In this document: piece by piece, positions 43,968-52,964 of the stretch
Numbering within the stretch: position 1 is the first letter of the stretch
How the letters are laid out: the number at the start of each line of letters is the position of its first letter
DNA from: Arthrobacter pityocampae
Lineage (GTDB): Bacteria; Actinomycetota; Actinomycetes; Actinomycetales; Micrococcaceae
DNA: 64,000 bases
Reading direction: 5' to 3'
Assembly: GCF_002927275.1 (NCBI RefSeq)
Contig: NZ_PRKW01000005.1
Location: forward strand, 1-64,000
Notes under the pieces: model-generated
The model's input: only the letters and a program-made list of their open reading frames with translations
Told to the model about the DNA's origin: nothing
The model's database searches: none
Program-made: the position numbers and the translations under genes

Positions 43968-43983
43968 GTGTTTACGTAAACAT
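43968..43983. promoter_or_regulatory. LacI operator 2
   Basis: GTGTTTACGTAAACAT with a perfect 14-bp palindromic core (43969-43982). It lies 35 bp from operator 1 (centre to centre) and 21 bp before the first permease ATG, overlapping the expected promoter region. Confidence 0.85.
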
Positions 43984-44004
43984 CGCCCGACACGAAGGAC
44001 GAAG

Positions 44005-44943
44005 ATGACGACGGCGTCACCCCCACCGGCGGTACTCGGCACGCAACCGAAGCCCGCGAAGCGAGCACCGAAGCGCACGCAGAAGCGCTCCTGGTCCGGC
44101 TGGCTCTTCATCGGCCCGTTCATGGCGGTCTTCGCCCTCGTCTTCCTCGCCCCCATCGCGTACTCGATCTACCTGAGCTTCTTCCGCAACCAGCTCGTGG
44201 GTGGCAACGGCTTCGTAGGACTCGCGAACTACTCCCAGGCCCTGCAGGACACCCAGTTCTGGTCCTCCCTCCTGCGGGTCACGCTGTTCCTCGCGGTGCA
44301 GGTCCCGATCATGCTGTTGATCGCGCTCCTCGTAGCCCTGGCGCTGGACAGCGGCCGGCTCTACGGGAAGTCCTTCTTCCGGATCTCGATCTTCCTGCCG
44401 TACGCGGTGCCCGCCGTCGTCGCCAGCCTCATGTGGGGCTTCATGTACGGCACGCGGTTCGGCCTGGTGGGCAACATCAACAGCGCCCTCGGCACCGACC
44501 TGCCCAACCCGCTCTCCCCGGACCTGATCCTCGCGGCGATCGGCAACATCGTCACGTGGGAGTTCATCGGCTACAACATGCTGATCTTCTACTCGGCCCT
44601 CCGCGTGATCCCGAAGTCCCTGTACGAGGCCGCGGAGATCGACGGCGCCAGCCAGTTCCGCCTCGTCACCGCGATCAAGCTCCCCGCCATCCGCGGGGCC
44701 CTCGTGGTGGCCACGATCTTCTCGGTGATCGGCAGCTTCCAGCTGTTCAACGAACCAGCGATCCTGCAGGGCCTGGCGCCGAACTCCATCTCCACGTACT
44801 TCACCCCGAACCTGTACGCCTACTCGCTGAGCTTCTCCGGCCAGCAGTACAACTACTCCGCCACCGTGGCCATCATCATGGGCGTCATCACCATGGTCAT
44901 CGCCTACGCCGTGCAGCTGCGCGGCATGCGGAAGGAGGGCTGA
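44005..44943 (+). CDS. Sugar ABC transporter permease (MalF type)
   Basis: A 312-aa permease with six transmembrane helices (first at about 33-55) and the EAA loop LYEAAEIDGASQFRLVTAIKLPAIRGAL. It is the first gene of the LacI-controlled operon, preceded by GAAGGA. With the next gene and the binding protein at 45910 it forms a CUT1-type importer; no ATPase gene lies here, so it must use a shared MsiK-like ATPase elsewhere, as is common in actinobacteria. Confidence 0.93.
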   Translation: MTTASPPPAVLGTQPKPAKRAPKRTQKRSWSGWLFIGPFMAVFALVFLAPIAYSIYLSFFRNQLVGGNGFVGLANYSQALQDTQFWSSLLRVTLFLAVQVPIMLLIALLVALALDSGRLYGKSFFRISIFLPYAVPAVVASLMWGFMYGTRFGLVGNINSALGTDLPNPLSPDLILAAIGNIVTWEFIGYNMLIFYSALRVIPKSLYEAAEIDGASQFRLVTAIKLPAIRGALVVATIFSVIGSFQLFNEPAILQGLAPNSISTYFTPNLYAYSLSFSGQQYNYSATVAIIMGVITMVIAYAVQLRGMRKEG

Positions 44944-44945
44944 CC

Positions 44946-45872
44946 GTGAGTGTCGCCACCGAACCCACCCGGACCCGGCAGCAGAAGCCCGCGTACGTGC
45001 GCATGAGGAGCACGCGGCGCAGCCTCGACAACCCGAGGCGCAACGTCCTGCTCACCGCCCTGACGGGCATCGTCCTCGTCTACAGCCTCGTGCCCCTGGT
45101 ATGGCTGTTCATCAACGCCTCCAAGACCCAGGCCGATCTCTTCACCTCGTTCGGTCTCTGGTTCAGCGACGACTTCGCCCTGTTCTCCAACATCCAGGAC
45201 ACCCTCGCCTACGACGACGGCATCTTCGGCCGCTGGTTCCTCAACACCGTGCTGTACGTGGTGGTCGGGGCCGGCGGGGCGACGTTCCTCGCCGTCCTCG
45301 GCGGCTACGCCCTGGCGAAGTTCAGCTTCCCCGGCAAGAAGGCCGTGTTCGCCGTCGTCATCGGGGCGGTGGCCGTTCCCGGCACTGCCCTGGCGGTCCC
45401 CACGTTCCTCATGTTCAGCGAGATGGGGCTCACCAACACGCCCTGGGCGGTCATCATCCCGTCCCTCATCTCTCCGTTCGGCCTGTACCTGATGTGGACC
45501 TTCGCCGCGCAGGCCATCCCCACGGAACTGCTGGAATCGGCCCGTATGGACGGCGCCGGCGAGTTCCGCACCTTCTTCCAGATCTGCCTGCCGCTGCTGG
45601 GCCCCTGCATCGTCACGGTGCTGCTGTTCACCATGGTGGCCACGTGGAACAACTACTTCCTGCCGCTGATCATGCTGAAGAACCCGGACTGGTACCCCCT
45701 GACCCTGGGCCTGAACGCCTGGAACAACCAGGCGTCCACCGTGGGCGGCGACGCCATCTACAACCTCGTCATCACCGGCGCACTGCTGACCATCCTGCCG
45801 CTGATCATCGCGTTCCTCTTCCTCCAGCGGTACTGGCAGTCCGGCCTGAGCGCCGGAAGCGTCAAAGAGTAG
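44946..45872 (+). CDS. Sugar ABC transporter permease (MalG type)
   Basis: A 308-aa permease starting at GTG 2 bp after the previous stop. Six helices and the MalG EAA loop LLESARMDGAGEFRTFFQICLPLLGPCI. It ends with the typical QRYWQSGLSAGSVKE. It pairs with the MalF-type permease. An upstream reading of the frame only overlaps the previous gene. Confidence 0.92.
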   Translation: MSVATEPTRTRQQKPAYVRMRSTRRSLDNPRRNVLLTALTGIVLVYSLVPLVWLFINASKTQADLFTSFGLWFSDDFALFSNIQDTLAYDDGIFGRWFLNTVLYVVVGAGGATFLAVLGGYALAKFSFPGKKAVFAVVIGAVAVPGTALAVPTFLMFSEMGLTNTPWAVIIPSLISPFGLYLMWTFAAQAIPTELLESARMDGAGEFRTFFQICLPLLGPCIVTVLLFTMVATWNNYFLPLIMLKNPDWYPLTLGLNAWNNQASTVGGDAIYNLVITGALLTILPLIIAFLFLQRYWQSGLSAGSVKE

Positions 45873-45909
45873 AACCCCTCCCGTCAACAACGAAGTGATA
45901 AGGAAATCC

Positions 45910-47259
45910 ATGAACAGGAAAATCGCCCCCGCCGTACTGCGCGGATCCGCCCTGGCCTTCGCCGCGACCCTCGCCCTGACGGCGTGTGGCGGCGGTGGGA
46001 ACGACGCCGGAGGCGGCAGCGCGGACGGCGCCAACGCCGACGACGTCGCGGCGGCGCTGGAGGAGGGCGGCGAGCTCACGGTCTGGGCCTGGGACCTGAC
46101 CGTCCAGGACGTCGCCGCGGAGTTCGAGGAGCTGCACCCCAACGTTGACGTCGAAGTGGTCAACGCCGGAACGGGCAACGACCAGTACACGGCCCTGCAG
46201 AACGCCATCGCCGCAGGCTCGGGGGTCCCCGACGTCGCCCAGATCGAGTACTTCGCCCTGCCGCAGTTCGCCCTCGCCGATTCCCTCACGGACATCGGCG
46301 CCCTCGGGGCCTCGGACCTGGAAGGGACCTTCAGCCCCGGCCCGTGGAACGCCGTCCAGCAGGGCGAGGGCATCTACGGCCTCCCCATGGATGCCGGCCC
46401 CATGGTCATGTACTACAACACGGAGGTCTTCGAGAAGTTCGGCGTCGAGATCCCTGCGACCTGGGACGAGTACGTCGCAGCGGCGAAGACCATCCACGAG
46501 GCCGACCCCGACGTCTACATCACCAATGACACGGGCGACGCTGGACTGACCACCAGCCTCATCTGGCAGGCGGGCGGCAAGCCCTACACCGTGGACGGCA
46601 CCGACGTCTCGATCGACTTCACCGACGAGGGCTCCACGCAGTTCGCCGAGACCTGGCAGCAGCTCATCGAGGACGACCTCGTGGCCCCCATCAACTCCTG
46701 GACCGACGAGTGGTACCAGGGCCTCGGCGACGGGACCATCGCAACCTTGAACACCGGTGCCTGGATGCCCGGCAACTTCGAGTCCGGTGTGCAGGCCGGC
46801 GCGGGCAAGTGGCGCGTGGCACCGCTCCCCCAGTGGGAAGAGGGCGGCACCGCAACGGCCGAGAACGGTGGCAGTTCGCTCGCCGTCCCGTCCGCCACGG
46901 AGAACGCGGCCCTCGCCTACGCCTTCCTCGACTACGCGAGCGTGGGCGACGGCGTCCAGACGCGCATCGACGGCGGCGCCTTCCCCGCCACGACGGCCGA
47001 CCTCGAATCCGAGGAGTTCCTGAACCGGGAGTTCGAGTACTTCGGCGGCCAGAAGGCCAACGAACTCTTCGCCGAGTCCGCAGCGAACGTCGTCGAGGGC
47101 TGGTCCTACCTGCCCTTCCAGGTCTACGCGAACAGCATCTTCAACGACACCGCCGGCCAGGCCTACGTCTCGGACACCCCTCTCATGGACGGGCTGAAGA
47201 GCTGGCAGGACGCCAGCATCAAGTACGGCACCGACCAGGGCTTCACCGTCTCGGAGTAG
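45910..47259 (+). CDS. Sugar-binding lipoprotein of the ABC importer
   Basis: A 449-aa solute-binding protein. Signal peptide and lipobox LTAC with Cys26, then a Gly/Asp-rich linker and a CUT1-type fold (FSPGPWNAVQQGEGIYGLPMDAGPMVMYYNTEVFEKFGVEIPATWDEY). AAGGA precedes the ATG. It captures oligosaccharides at the cell surface for the two permeases. Unusually the order is permease-permease-binding protein. Confidence 0.93.
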   Translation: MNRKIAPAVLRGSALAFAATLALTACGGGGNDAGGGSADGANADDVAAALEEGGELTVWAWDLTVQDVAAEFEELHPNVDVEVVNAGTGNDQYTALQNAIAAGSGVPDVAQIEYFALPQFALADSLTDIGALGASDLEGTFSPGPWNAVQQGEGIYGLPMDAGPMVMYYNTEVFEKFGVEIPATWDEYVAAAKTIHEADPDVYITNDTGDAGLTTSLIWQAGGKPYTVDGTDVSIDFTDEGSTQFAETWQQLIEDDLVAPINSWTDEWYQGLGDGTIATLNTGAWMPGNFESGVQAGAGKWRVAPLPQWEEGGTATAENGGSSLAVPSATENAALAYAFLDYASVGDGVQTRIDGGAFPATTADLESEEFLNREFEYFGGQKANELFAESAANVVEGWSYLPFQVYANSIFNDTAGQAYVSDTPLMDGLKSWQDASIKYGTDQGFTVSE

Positions 47260-47339
47260 CACCAGCTGCACCTGCACCATCAGACCCGGGCCGGGCGGGA
47301 GCTCGCGCGCACCCGCCCGGTCCGTCCCATCCCGCTGTA

Positions 47340-47394
47340 CCCGCCGTCGTCGCCCCTGCCCGTCCTCACAGAACAAGGGCACGACGACGGCGGG
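47340..47394 (+). terminator. 13-bp hairpin between binding-protein and beta-galactosidase genes
   Basis: CCCGCCGTCGTCG (47340-47352) pairs exactly with CGACGACGGCGGG (47382-47394). Hairpins here often attenuate transcription or protect the upstream mRNA so that the binding protein is made in excess. Confidence 0.55.
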
Positions 47395-47445
47395 AGGCCC
47401 ACCCGCGCCTGAACGCCTCGAGAGACATCCCCAAGGAGCACTACC

Positions 47446-49500
47446 GTGTCGACACCCACCACCCACCGCTGGCTGCGCTGGCCGTCCGAACCGAACCGAG
47501 CACGCATGGCGTTCGGCGCCGACTACAACCCGGAGCAGTGGCCGCGCGAGACGTGGGACGAGGACGTCCGCCTCATGCGCGAGGCCGGCGTCAACGTGGT
47601 GTCCCTCGCGATCTTCTCCTGGGCCCGCCTGCAGCCCGAGCGGGACACCTGGAACTTCGCCTGGCTCGACGAGGTCATCGACCTCCTGCACGCCAGCGGG
47701 ATCGCCGTCGACCTCGCGACCGCCACCGCCTCCCCGCCACCGTGGCTCGCCACCGAGCACCCCGAGATCCTGCCCGTCACGGCCGACGGCGGCACCCTCT
47801 GGCCCGGCGCACGCCAGCACTGGCGGCCCACCAGCCCCGTGTTCCGCGAGCATGCCCTCAAGCTCGTCACGGCGATGGCCGAGCGGTACCGGGACCACCC
47901 GGCCGTCTGCGCCTGGCACATCTCCAACGAGCTCGGCTGCCACAACATCTACGACTACTCCGACGACGCCGCCCGCGCCTTCCGCCTCTGGCTCACCGAC
48001 CGGTACGGCAGCATCGACGCCCTCAACGACGCCTGGGGCACCGACTTCTGGTCCCAGCGGTACACGCGCTTCGAGCAGATCCTGCCCCCGCGCCAGGCCG
48101 CCTCGCACCCCAACCCCACGCAGCAGCTCGACTTCAAGCGCTTCTCCTCCGACGCCCTCAAGCAGTACCTGCGCGCCGAACGCGACATCCTGAACCGCAT
48201 CACCCCGGAAATCCCCGTCACCACGAACTTCATGGTCATGGGCGAGACCAAGGGTATGGACTACGCCGACTGGGCCGCCGAGGTGGACTTCGTCGCCAAC
48301 GACCACTACTTCGTCCCCGGCCCGCAGGGCGTGGACGAGCTCTCCTTCTCCGCGAACCTCACCGGCAACATCGCCGGCGGCAGGCCGTGGTTCCTCATGG
48401 AGCACTCCACCAGCGCCGTGAACTGGCAGCCCATCAACACCCCCAAGAAGTCCGGGGCCCTGCGCCGCGACTCCCTCACCCACGTGGCGCACGGCGCCGA
48501 CGCCGTCTGCTACTTCCAGTGGCGGCAGTCCAAGGCCGGCGCCGAGAAGTTCCACTCCGCGATGGTCCCCCACGCCGGCGAGGACAGCCCGATCTTCCGC
48601 GACGTCGTCGCGCTCGGCCGTGAACTGGCTGGACTGTCCGACGTCGTCGGCTCCCGCCGCCGCCAGGCACCGGCCGCGATCCTCTTCGACTGGGACTCCT
48701 GGTGGGCCTCCGAGCAGGACTCCCACCCCACCGACCGCCTCCGCTACAAGCAGGAGGCCCTCGACTGGTACTCGGCGTTCCTCGCCCTCGGCCTCCGCGC
48801 CGACGTCGTCCCCTCCGCGGCGGACCTCACCGGTTACGGGCTCGTCGTCGCCCCCGTTCTCCACGTGGTCCCGGCCGCACTGAAGGCGCGCCTCGAGGAC
48901 TACATGACCGGCGGCGGGCACCTCGTCGCGAGCTACTTCAGCGGCATCACCGACGAGAACGACCACATCTGGCTCGGCGGCTACCCCGGCGCCCTCGCGG
49001 ACCTGCTCGGCATCCGCATCGACGAGTTCGGGCCCCTGCTCGACGGCGACACCGTCCAGCTGGACAACGGGACCGCCGCGACGCTGTGGGCCGATCGAGT
49101 CCTACCACGCGCCGACGACGTCGAAGTCCTCGCCCGCTACACGAGCGGTGACCATACCGGCGACGCCGCCGTGACGCGCCGCGCCGTCTCCTCCGATCCG
49201 GGATCCGGCAGTGCCGCCTACGTGGGCGCCCGCCTCGGCGCCCAGGGCCTCGAGCCCGTCCTCGCGGATCTCGCGGCCCGCGCCGGGCTGACCAGCGAGC
49301 TGCCCGCCGACCTCCGCGGCGCCGTCGAGCAGGTCATCCGTGCCGGCGACGGCGCCGACTACGTCTTCCTCATCAACCGCACCGACGCGCCCGTGGACAT
49401 CACCGGCGTCCACGGCGACACCCTCACCGGCGAGGAGTCCAAGCTGGCTCCCCGCTCCGTCGCCGTGCTCACGAGGAAGGACCGCACCACCGTCTCGTAG
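47446..49500 (+). CDS. GH42 beta-galactosidase
   Basis: A 684-aa cytoplasmic enzyme with GH42 architecture: TIM barrel (about 20-400), trimerisation domain (about 405-610) and a small C-terminal beta domain. The opening FGADYNPEQWPRETWDEDVRLM is diagnostic. Acid/base Glu162 lies in HISNELGC and nucleophile Glu319 in FLMEHSTSAVNWQ. It starts at GTG after AAGGAG. No signal peptide, so it acts on imported beta-galacto-oligosaccharides. Confidence 0.93.
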   Translation: MSTPTTHRWLRWPSEPNRARMAFGADYNPEQWPRETWDEDVRLMREAGVNVVSLAIFSWARLQPERDTWNFAWLDEVIDLLHASGIAVDLATATASPPPWLATEHPEILPVTADGGTLWPGARQHWRPTSPVFREHALKLVTAMAERYRDHPAVCAWHISNELGCHNIYDYSDDAARAFRLWLTDRYGSIDALNDAWGTDFWSQRYTRFEQILPPRQAASHPNPTQQLDFKRFSSDALKQYLRAERDILNRITPEIPVTTNFMVMGETKGMDYADWAAEVDFVANDHYFVPGPQGVDELSFSANLTGNIAGGRPWFLMEHSTSAVNWQPINTPKKSGALRRDSLTHVAHGADAVCYFQWRQSKAGAEKFHSAMVPHAGEDSPIFRDVVALGRELAGLSDVVGSRRRQAPAAILFDWDSWWASEQDSHPTDRLRYKQEALDWYSAFLALGLRADVVPSAADLTGYGLVVAPVLHVVPAALKARLEDYMTGGGHLVASYFSGITDENDHIWLGGYPGALADLLGIRIDEFGPLLDGDTVQLDNGTAATLWADRVLPRADDVEVLARYTSGDHTGDAAVTRRAVSSDPGSGSAAYVGARLGAQGLEPVLADLAARAGLTSELPADLRGAVEQVIRAGDGADYVFLINRTDAPVDITGVHGDTLTGEESKLAPRSVAVLTRKDRTTVS

Positions 49501-49534
49501 GACCTGCACAACCTCGCTGGAAGGAACACGTTCA

Positions 49535-52500
49535 ATGACGAATCGATCCAGGCGCGCCACCCAGGCGGCCGCGACCGGAGTTGCCGCCGTATTGGCGGCC
49601 GCCTCCCTCATGGGTGGTGCGGCGCAGGCCGCACCACCCGCCCGTCCCGCTCCGCCCACCGCCCCGGCCGTACCCGATGGCGCCCTCACGCTCACCCCCG
49701 ACCCCTCCTACCAGGGCGAGGAGTTCGAGGGCTGGGGGACCAGCCTCGTCTGGTTCGCCAACGCCACCGGCGACTATCCCGACGAGATCCGGAACCGGCT
49801 CGCCGAGCTGGTCTTCGGACCCGACGGCCTCAACCTGAACATCGCCCGCTACAACATCGGCGGCGGCAACGCCCCCGATGTGAAGGACTACCTGCGTCCC
49901 GGCGGCGCCGTCGAGGGCTGGTGGAACGCACCCGAGGGCACCACGCGCGAGGACACCGACTGGTGGTCACCCGAGGACCCCGCGGACTGGAACCTCGAGG
50001 CGGATGCCACGCAGCGCTGGTGGATCGACCGCATCAAGCAGGACATCACGCACTGGGAGACGTTCAGCAACTCCCCGCCCTGGTTCCAGACCGTCAGCGG
50101 CTACACCTCCGGCGGGTTCAATTCCACCGCCGACCAGCTGAAGCCCGAGAGTATCTCCGACTTCAACGCCTACCTGGTGCGCGTCACCGAGGAACTGGAG
50201 AAAGCTCACGGCATCGAGGTGGACACCCTCGATCCGTTCAACGAGCCCAACACCAACTACTGGAGTACGCAGCTCGACGCCTCCGGTGAACCGACCGGCG
50301 GCCGCCAGGAGGGCGCCCACATGGGCCCGCAGCTGCAGCAGCGGGTCCTCCGGGACCTCGCCGCGAAGCTGCAGGACGCTGACACCGCCGCCACCATCTC
50401 CGCGATGGACGAGACGAATCCCGGCACCTTCGCCACCAACTGGAACTCCTACCCCGAGGATGTCCGCGCCCTCGTGGACCAGCTGAACGTGCACACCTAC
50501 GGCACCGGCCAGCGCACCACCGTGCGGGACATCGCCAAGGCCGAGGACAAGCCGCTGTGGATGAGTGAGGTCGAGGGCTCCTGGGGGAACGGCCAAAGCT
50601 TCACCAGCATGGAACCGGGCCTCGGCATGGCCAAGCGCATCACCGACGACCTCCGCGAGCTCGAGCCCAGCGCCTGGGTGTTCTGGCAGCCCGTCGAGGA
50701 CTACGACAACATGGCCCCCGGCGGCGAGAGCGCTGCCGGCGCCAACTGGGGCAGCATCCAGATGCCCTTCGACTGCACCGACGTGGACACCCTCGAGACG
50801 TGCCCCATCTACACGAACACCAAGTTCAACACCGTGCGGAACTACACGCACTACATCCAGCCCGGCGACCGCCTGGTGCAGGTGAACGACGAGGACACGA
50901 CCGCCGCGATCACCGGCGCCGGTGCCGCCGTCGTGCACATCAACGAGGACGCCGAGGACAAGCCCCTGGTCCTCGACTTCTCGAAGTTCGGCTCCGTTGC
51001 CAAGGGTGCCACGGTGACGCCCGTGGTCAGCGACGCGGACGGCGCCCTCGTCGAGGGTGAGCCGGTCGCGATCGAGGGCGCCAGCGCCGTGGTCACCGCA
51101 CCGGCCGAGTCCGTCACCACCTTCGTGGTCGACGGCGTCTCGGGCATCGCCGAGGACGCGGCCGCCATCCAGAACGGCCACGTGTACCGGCTGCAGGGCG
51201 TGCAGAGCGGCAAGTCCATCGAAACCACCGGCGGTACCGCCGTCATCAGCGCCACCGACCCCGCCGACGCGCAGCAGCTGTTCCGCTTCACCAGCCTGGG
51301 TGAGGACAACACCAACCGCGAGCGCTATTCGATCACCACGCTCGACGGCTCCGCGCAGCTCGCCGACGAGGGCGGCGCCGCCGTCGTCGCTCCCGCCAGC
51401 GGCAATCCGCGGGCCGAGTGGATCGCCTCCACCACCGGGGACGGCACCTACACCCTCGTCAACGCCGAGACCGACCTCCTGCTCGAGGTGGGTGGCGGAT
51501 CGACCGCCGAGGGTGCGGCAGTCACGCTGTACCTCGCGAACTCCGGTGCGAACCAGCGCTGGGCACTGATCGACGAGACCGTAATCGACGTCGAACCCGC
51601 CACCGCCTTCACCGTTCCCGGCACCGCACCCGTGCTGCCGGAGACAGTGACTCCCGTGTACCGCGACGGCGCCCGCGGAGCCATCCCCGTCGAGTGGAAG
51701 ATCCCGAACGGGAACCGCTGGAAGAAGGCCGGGACCGTCAAGGTGAAGGGCATCGCGACGGACGTCACCGGCGCGCAGTTCCCCGCCGAACTGACCGTCA
51801 CGGTCGACACCCTCGTCTCCACGCAGCCGGCACGCGCCAAGGCCGTCGTCGGGGCCGTCCCCGTCCTGCCGGCTACCGTCACGGCCGTGGGAAGCCTCGG
51901 CGGCACCGTGGAACGTGACGTCACCTGGGACACCGCCGTCAGCTACCCCGCCCCCGGCGTGTACGAGCTGGCCGGCCGGGCGGATGACGGCGCGGACGGC
52001 ACACTCCCGGCGACCGTCCGCATCCAGGTCACCGAGGGCACGCTGGACAACGTGGCCGATGACGGCGGCACCACCGCCGCGGCCACCTTCACCGAGCCGG
52101 GCTACGGCACGGCTGGATTGTTCAACGGGGACCTCCGCGACAAGGCCTGGTCCAACTGGAAGTCCAGTGCAAAGAACACCTCGGAGACCCTGACGGTCAC
52201 TCTGCCGTCCGCGCAGCCCGTCGGCGGCGTCGTCGTGAACTTCTTCCGCGACGGCACCACAGACAGCTACGCGCAGTCCGTCCAGCTCCAGGTCCAGGGC
52301 GCCGACGGCGCGTGGAGCGATGTCGGCTCGCCGGTCGACGTCCCAGGCGGCTCGCCGGCCCCCGCAGTGACTCTGCCGATCAGCGGCGTCACGGCGCAGT
52401 CCGTTCGCGTGGTCATGACGGCACGCCCGAACACCCACATGGTGGTCAGCGAGATTCAGGTGCTCGGGCTCGTCCCCGCGGCGTCCTCGGACGCCACGCT

Positions 52501-52729
52501 CTCCTCGATCAGCCTCGGCGACACGCCGGTGGCCGGGTTCTCCCCCGAGATCACCGCCTACGCGGTTCCGTCGAAGGGGAAGGTTCCCACGGTCTCGGCC
52601 GTTACCGCCGATCCCTATGCGACGGTAACCGTCACTCAGCCCTCGGGTAAGGACCGCACCACCGTCCTCACAGTGACGAGTGAGGACGGCTCGGCCTCGG
52701 GCACGTACCGGGTGGACCTCACGAAGTAG
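49535..52729 (+). CDS. Secreted multidomain GH30 enzyme, probable endo-beta-1,6-galactanase
   Basis: A 1064-aa secreted enzyme: signal peptide (cleavage near AQA-AP, residue 32), GH30 catalytic domain (about 45-545), a ricin-like/CBM13 lectin domain (about 549-675), two bacterial Ig-like domains (about 689-837), a CBM32/F5-8C domain (about 851-978) and a C-terminal cadherin-like beta-sandwich (985-1064). Acid/base Glu237 is in DPFNEPN, nucleophile Glu345 in LWMSEVEGSW. The EGWGTSLVWFA...GLNLNIARYNIGGGNAPD segment resembles GH30 endo-beta-1,6-galactanases, which cut type II arabinogalactan side chains. AAGGAA lies about 9 nt before the ATG. Subfamily is inferred. Confidence 0.85.
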   Translation: MTNRSRRATQAAATGVAAVLAAASLMGGAAQAAPPARPAPPTAPAVPDGALTLTPDPSYQGEEFEGWGTSLVWFANATGDYPDEIRNRLAELVFGPDGLNLNIARYNIGGGNAPDVKDYLRPGGAVEGWWNAPEGTTREDTDWWSPEDPADWNLEADATQRWWIDRIKQDITHWETFSNSPPWFQTVSGYTSGGFNSTADQLKPESISDFNAYLVRVTEELEKAHGIEVDTLDPFNEPNTNYWSTQLDASGEPTGGRQEGAHMGPQLQQRVLRDLAAKLQDADTAATISAMDETNPGTFATNWNSYPEDVRALVDQLNVHTYGTGQRTTVRDIAKAEDKPLWMSEVEGSWGNGQSFTSMEPGLGMAKRITDDLRELEPSAWVFWQPVEDYDNMAPGGESAAGANWGSIQMPFDCTDVDTLETCPIYTNTKFNTVRNYTHYIQPGDRLVQVNDEDTTAAITGAGAAVVHINEDAEDKPLVLDFSKFGSVAKGATVTPVVSDADGALVEGEPVAIEGASAVVTAPAESVTTFVVDGVSGIAEDAAAIQNGHVYRLQGVQSGKSIETTGGTAVISATDPADAQQLFRFTSLGEDNTNRERYSITTLDGSAQLADEGGAAVVAPASGNPRAEWIASTTGDGTYTLVNAETDLLLEVGGGSTAEGAAVTLYLANSGANQRWALIDETVIDVEPATAFTVPGTAPVLPETVTPVYRDGARGAIPVEWKIPNGNRWKKAGTVKVKGIATDVTGAQFPAELTVTVDTLVSTQPARAKAVVGAVPVLPATVTAVGSLGGTVERDVTWDTAVSYPAPGVYELAGRADDGADGTLPATVRIQVTEGTLDNVADDGGTTAAATFTEPGYGTAGLFNGDLRDKAWSNWKSSAKNTSETLTVTLPSAQPVGGVVVNFFRDGTTDSYAQSVQLQVQGADGAWSDVGSPVDVPGGSPAPAVTLPISGVTAQSVRVVMTARPNTHMVVSEIQVLGLVPAASSDATLSSISLGDTPVAGFSPEITAYAVPSKGKVPTVSAVTADPYATVTVTQPSGKDRTTVLTVTSEDGSASGTYRVDLTK

Positions 52730-52740
52730 CCCCCGGAGAA

Positions 52741-52784
52741 CACACGAACGGGGCGCCCGCAGCAGCGGACGCCCCGTTCGTGTG
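52741..52784. terminator. 15-bp stem terminator after GH30 gene
   Basis: CACACGAACGGGGCG and CGCCCCGTTCGTGTG pair, with partial pairing inside the loop. It ends the galactan operon and, in duplicate form at 54717-54754, ends the small acidic gene. Confidence 0.75.
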
Positions 52785-52800
52785 CGGGATGGAGCAGTTA

Positions 52801-52953
52801 TCAGCTGTTCTTGGTGCGGACCGGGCTGTCCTCGATCTCCTCGAGGGGTGAGTCCCCGTCGTCGTCCTGGGACAGCTTCTCGTGGCCCTCGAGCGATTCG
52901 GACAGCTCTCGCGGACCGTCGGGGACGCCTTTCGGGGACGTCACCAAGGTCAT
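52801..52953 (-). pseudogene. Truncated, chimeric copy of the small acidic protein gene
   Basis: The last 33 codons (ELSESLEGHEKLSQDDDG...SPVRTKNS) match the intact gene at 54774 almost exactly. The 5' end is replaced by unrelated sequence reading MTLVTSPKGVPDGPR. The matching block runs from the terminator at 52741 to about 52905 and breaks inside the codons for GluLeuSer. A frame stays open, so a hybrid 50-aa peptide is possible. Confidence 0.7.
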
Positions 52954-52964
52954 GACACGCACAG

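Noticed and set aside
44904-46373. Minus-strand frame of nearly 490 codons opposite the sugar permease and binding protein
   Set aside because: Shadow of real genes; its residues mirror the antisense of conserved membrane helices.
45862-48966. Very long minus-strand open frame (over 1000 codons) opposite the binding-protein and GH42 genes
   Set aside because: It is the antisense of strongly supported genes; high GC suppresses stop codons. The product is low-complexity Gly/Val/Glu-rich with no domain.
49967-52438. Long minus-strand frame (over 800 codons) opposite the GH30 gene
   Set aside because: Antisense shadow of the GH30 coding sequence, with the same GC-driven lack of stops and a His/Val/Gly-rich composition without motifs.
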